Origin: PNC22 sp035654175
GTDB taxonomy: Bacteria; Planctomycetota; Phycisphaerae; Phycisphaerales; UBA1924
DNA: 6,876 nt
Direction: 5' to 3'
NCBI GenBank assembly: GCA_035654175.1
Contig: DASRXL010000184.1
Coordinates: forward strand, 1 to 6,876
A model generated the notes under the pieces. That model saw only the letters and a list, made by a program, of their open reading frames with translations. It was not told where the DNA came from and ran no database searches. A program made the position numbers and the translations under genes. This document shows, piece after piece, positions 6,089-6,876 of the stretch. Within the stretch, counting starts at the first letter, position 1. Each line of letters begins with the position of its first letter.

Positions 6089-6094
6089 TACCAT
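6089..6094 (+). promoter_or_regulatory. Candidate -10 element for the permease gene in the divergent gap
   Basis: TACCAT, in TACCGTACCATGCC, ends 28 nt before the permease ATG. It resembles the TACGATGC motifs upstream of the peptidase and nuoE. TACC is directly repeated 5 nt apart (6084 and 6089). The 86-nt gap must also hold the promoter of the divergent EEP gene; I see no clear -10/-35 pair on that strand. Confidence 0.3.
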
Positions 6095-6122
6095 GCCGGC
6101 CTCGATCTGTCGGAGACCCTGC

Positions 6123-6876
6123 ATGGACTGGCAGATGGTACTCGTCGCTTCGGCGCTGGTGGTGATGCTCGCCACCCTCGCCACCGGCCGGTTCGGCACC
6201 GACATCGTCATGATGGGCGTGCTCGGCTTGTTCCTCGTCGCCGGCGTCGTGACGCCCCAGCAGGCCTTCGCGGGCTTCTCCAACGCCGGCCTGCTGACCG
6301 TCGCGTTCCTCTACATCGTCGCCACCGGCCTCCAGGAGACGGGCGCGATGAGCCTCCTCACGCACCGGCTCCTCGGGCGCCCCCGCAGCACCTTCCAGGC
6401 TCAGGCCCGCGTCACGCTCCCCGTCGCCGGCCTCAGCTCGCTGCTCAACAACACGCCGATCGTCGCCATGTTCCTGCCCGTCATCCGCGAGCTCTCGCGA
6501 CGCTCGCGGATCCCTGCGAGCCAGCTCTTCATGCCGCTCTCTTTCGCGGCGATCCTGGGGGGCGTCTGCACGCTGATCGGCACGAGCACCAACCTCGTCG
6601 TGTACTCCCTCCTCACCGCGCACAACACCGAGCACCCCGACGCGCCGCTCGGCGACATGCACCTCTGGTCGCTCACGCCCGTCGGCGTGCCGGTCGCGCT
6701 CGCCGGGATCACGTACATGCTGCTCTTCGGCCGGCGGCTCCTCAGGGCGCGCGACGACAACTCCGGGCCGGCCGATGACGCCCGGCAGTACGTCACCGCG
6801 ATGGAGGTCTTGCCCGGCTCGCCGCTCGCGGGCAGGTCGATCGAGCAGGCCGGCCTCCGCCACCTGCCCGGCCTCT
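6123..6876 (+). CDS. SLC13/DASS family permease with TrkA-C domain, 3' truncated by the window edge
   Basis: 251 complete codons are visible, then the window ends. The N-terminal half is membrane: hydrophobic segments at ~5-20, 28-43, 56-70, 97-122, 139-152 and ~185-202. Two family signatures are present: LLNNTPIVAMFLP (107-119), like the SNT-type motif of divalent anion:Na+ symporters, and IGTSTNLVV (152-160). The early FAGFSN motif (49-54) also fits. From ~223 (YVTAMEVLPGSPLAG) a TrkA-C (RCK_C) regulatory domain begins, as in the bacterial SLC13 proteins that carry two such domains in a central cytoplasmic loop. Full-length relatives are ~580-620 aa, so well over half is outside the window. 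Likely a Na+-coupled anion transporter (sulfate, dicarboxylate or similar) in the inner membrane; the substrate cannot be called. Start: GGAG at 6112-6115, 7 nt before ATG. The gene diverges from the EEP gene. Confidence 0.92.
   Translation, partial: MDWQMVLVASALVVMLATLATGRFGTDIVMMGVLGLFLVAGVVTPQQAFAGFSNAGLLTVAFLYIVATGLQETGAMSLLTHRLLGRPRSTFQAQARVTLPVAGLSSLLNNTPIVAMFLPVIRELSRRSRIPASQLFMPLSFAAILGGVCTLIGTSTNLVVYSLLTAHNTEHPDAPLGDMHLWSLTPVGVPVALAGITYMLLFGRRLLRARDDNSGPADDARQYVTAMEVLPGSPLAGRSIEQAGLRHLPGL

Noticed and set aside
1..6876. Mobile elements, phage genes, CRISPR repeats, toxin-antitoxin pairs, tRNA or rRNA.
   Set aside because: No transposase or integrase motif, no spaced direct repeats, no long terminal inverted repeats and no recognisable RNA gene were seen on either strand.

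Overview
This is about 6.9 kb of very GC-rich, densely coding chromosomal DNA from a Gram-negative-type bacterium. Five of the seven complete or nearly complete genes have a recognisable GGAG/GGAGG-type ribosome binding site. Several products are exported or membrane-bound: a secreted prolyl oligopeptidase, a secreted endonuclease/exonuclease/phosphatase (EEP) enzyme, a TerC exporter, a FUN14-like protein and an SLC13-type permease. The partial lamin-tail-domain protein and the small charged protein coupled to FUN14 are reminiscent of Planctomycetota (Phycisphaerae-like), but that placement is an impression from gene content and is not proven. I see no rRNA, tRNA, CRISPR array, insertion sequence, integrase or att-like repeat.

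Layout. The left part is on the + strand: the 3' end of a probable lamin-tail-domain protein (1-306), an orphan nuoE-type [2Fe-2S] subunit (337-879), a 191-nt gap with a candidate promoter, a secreted S9A prolyl oligopeptidase (1071-3242), a 78-aa charged protein (3310-3546), and a 197-aa FUN14-like membrane protein (3543-4136) whose start overlaps the previous stop as ATGA. A convergent 96-nt gap follows. On the - strand, an exported EEP hydrolase (6036-5101) lies 64 nt upstream of a TerC family metal transporter (5036-4233). On the far right, diverging from the EEP gene, the first 251 codons of an SLC13/DASS permease with the start of a TrkA-C domain run off the window (6123-6876).

How the genes fit together. 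There is no single pathway. Two local pairings deserve attention: (i) the 78-aa protein plus the FUN14-like protein, translationally coupled and of unknown function; (ii) a secreted, metal-dependent EEP enzyme upstream of TerC. The second matters because TerC proteins of Bacillus are known to help metalate exported enzymes. A candidate -10-like motif, TAC(G/C)ATGC or close to it, recurs upstream of nuoE, the peptidase and the permease. The stretches between genes are all under 200 nt and hold only weak GC hairpins and these promoter candidates. I found no convincing undescribed multi-gene system; the coupled small protein/FUN14 unit is the best candidate.
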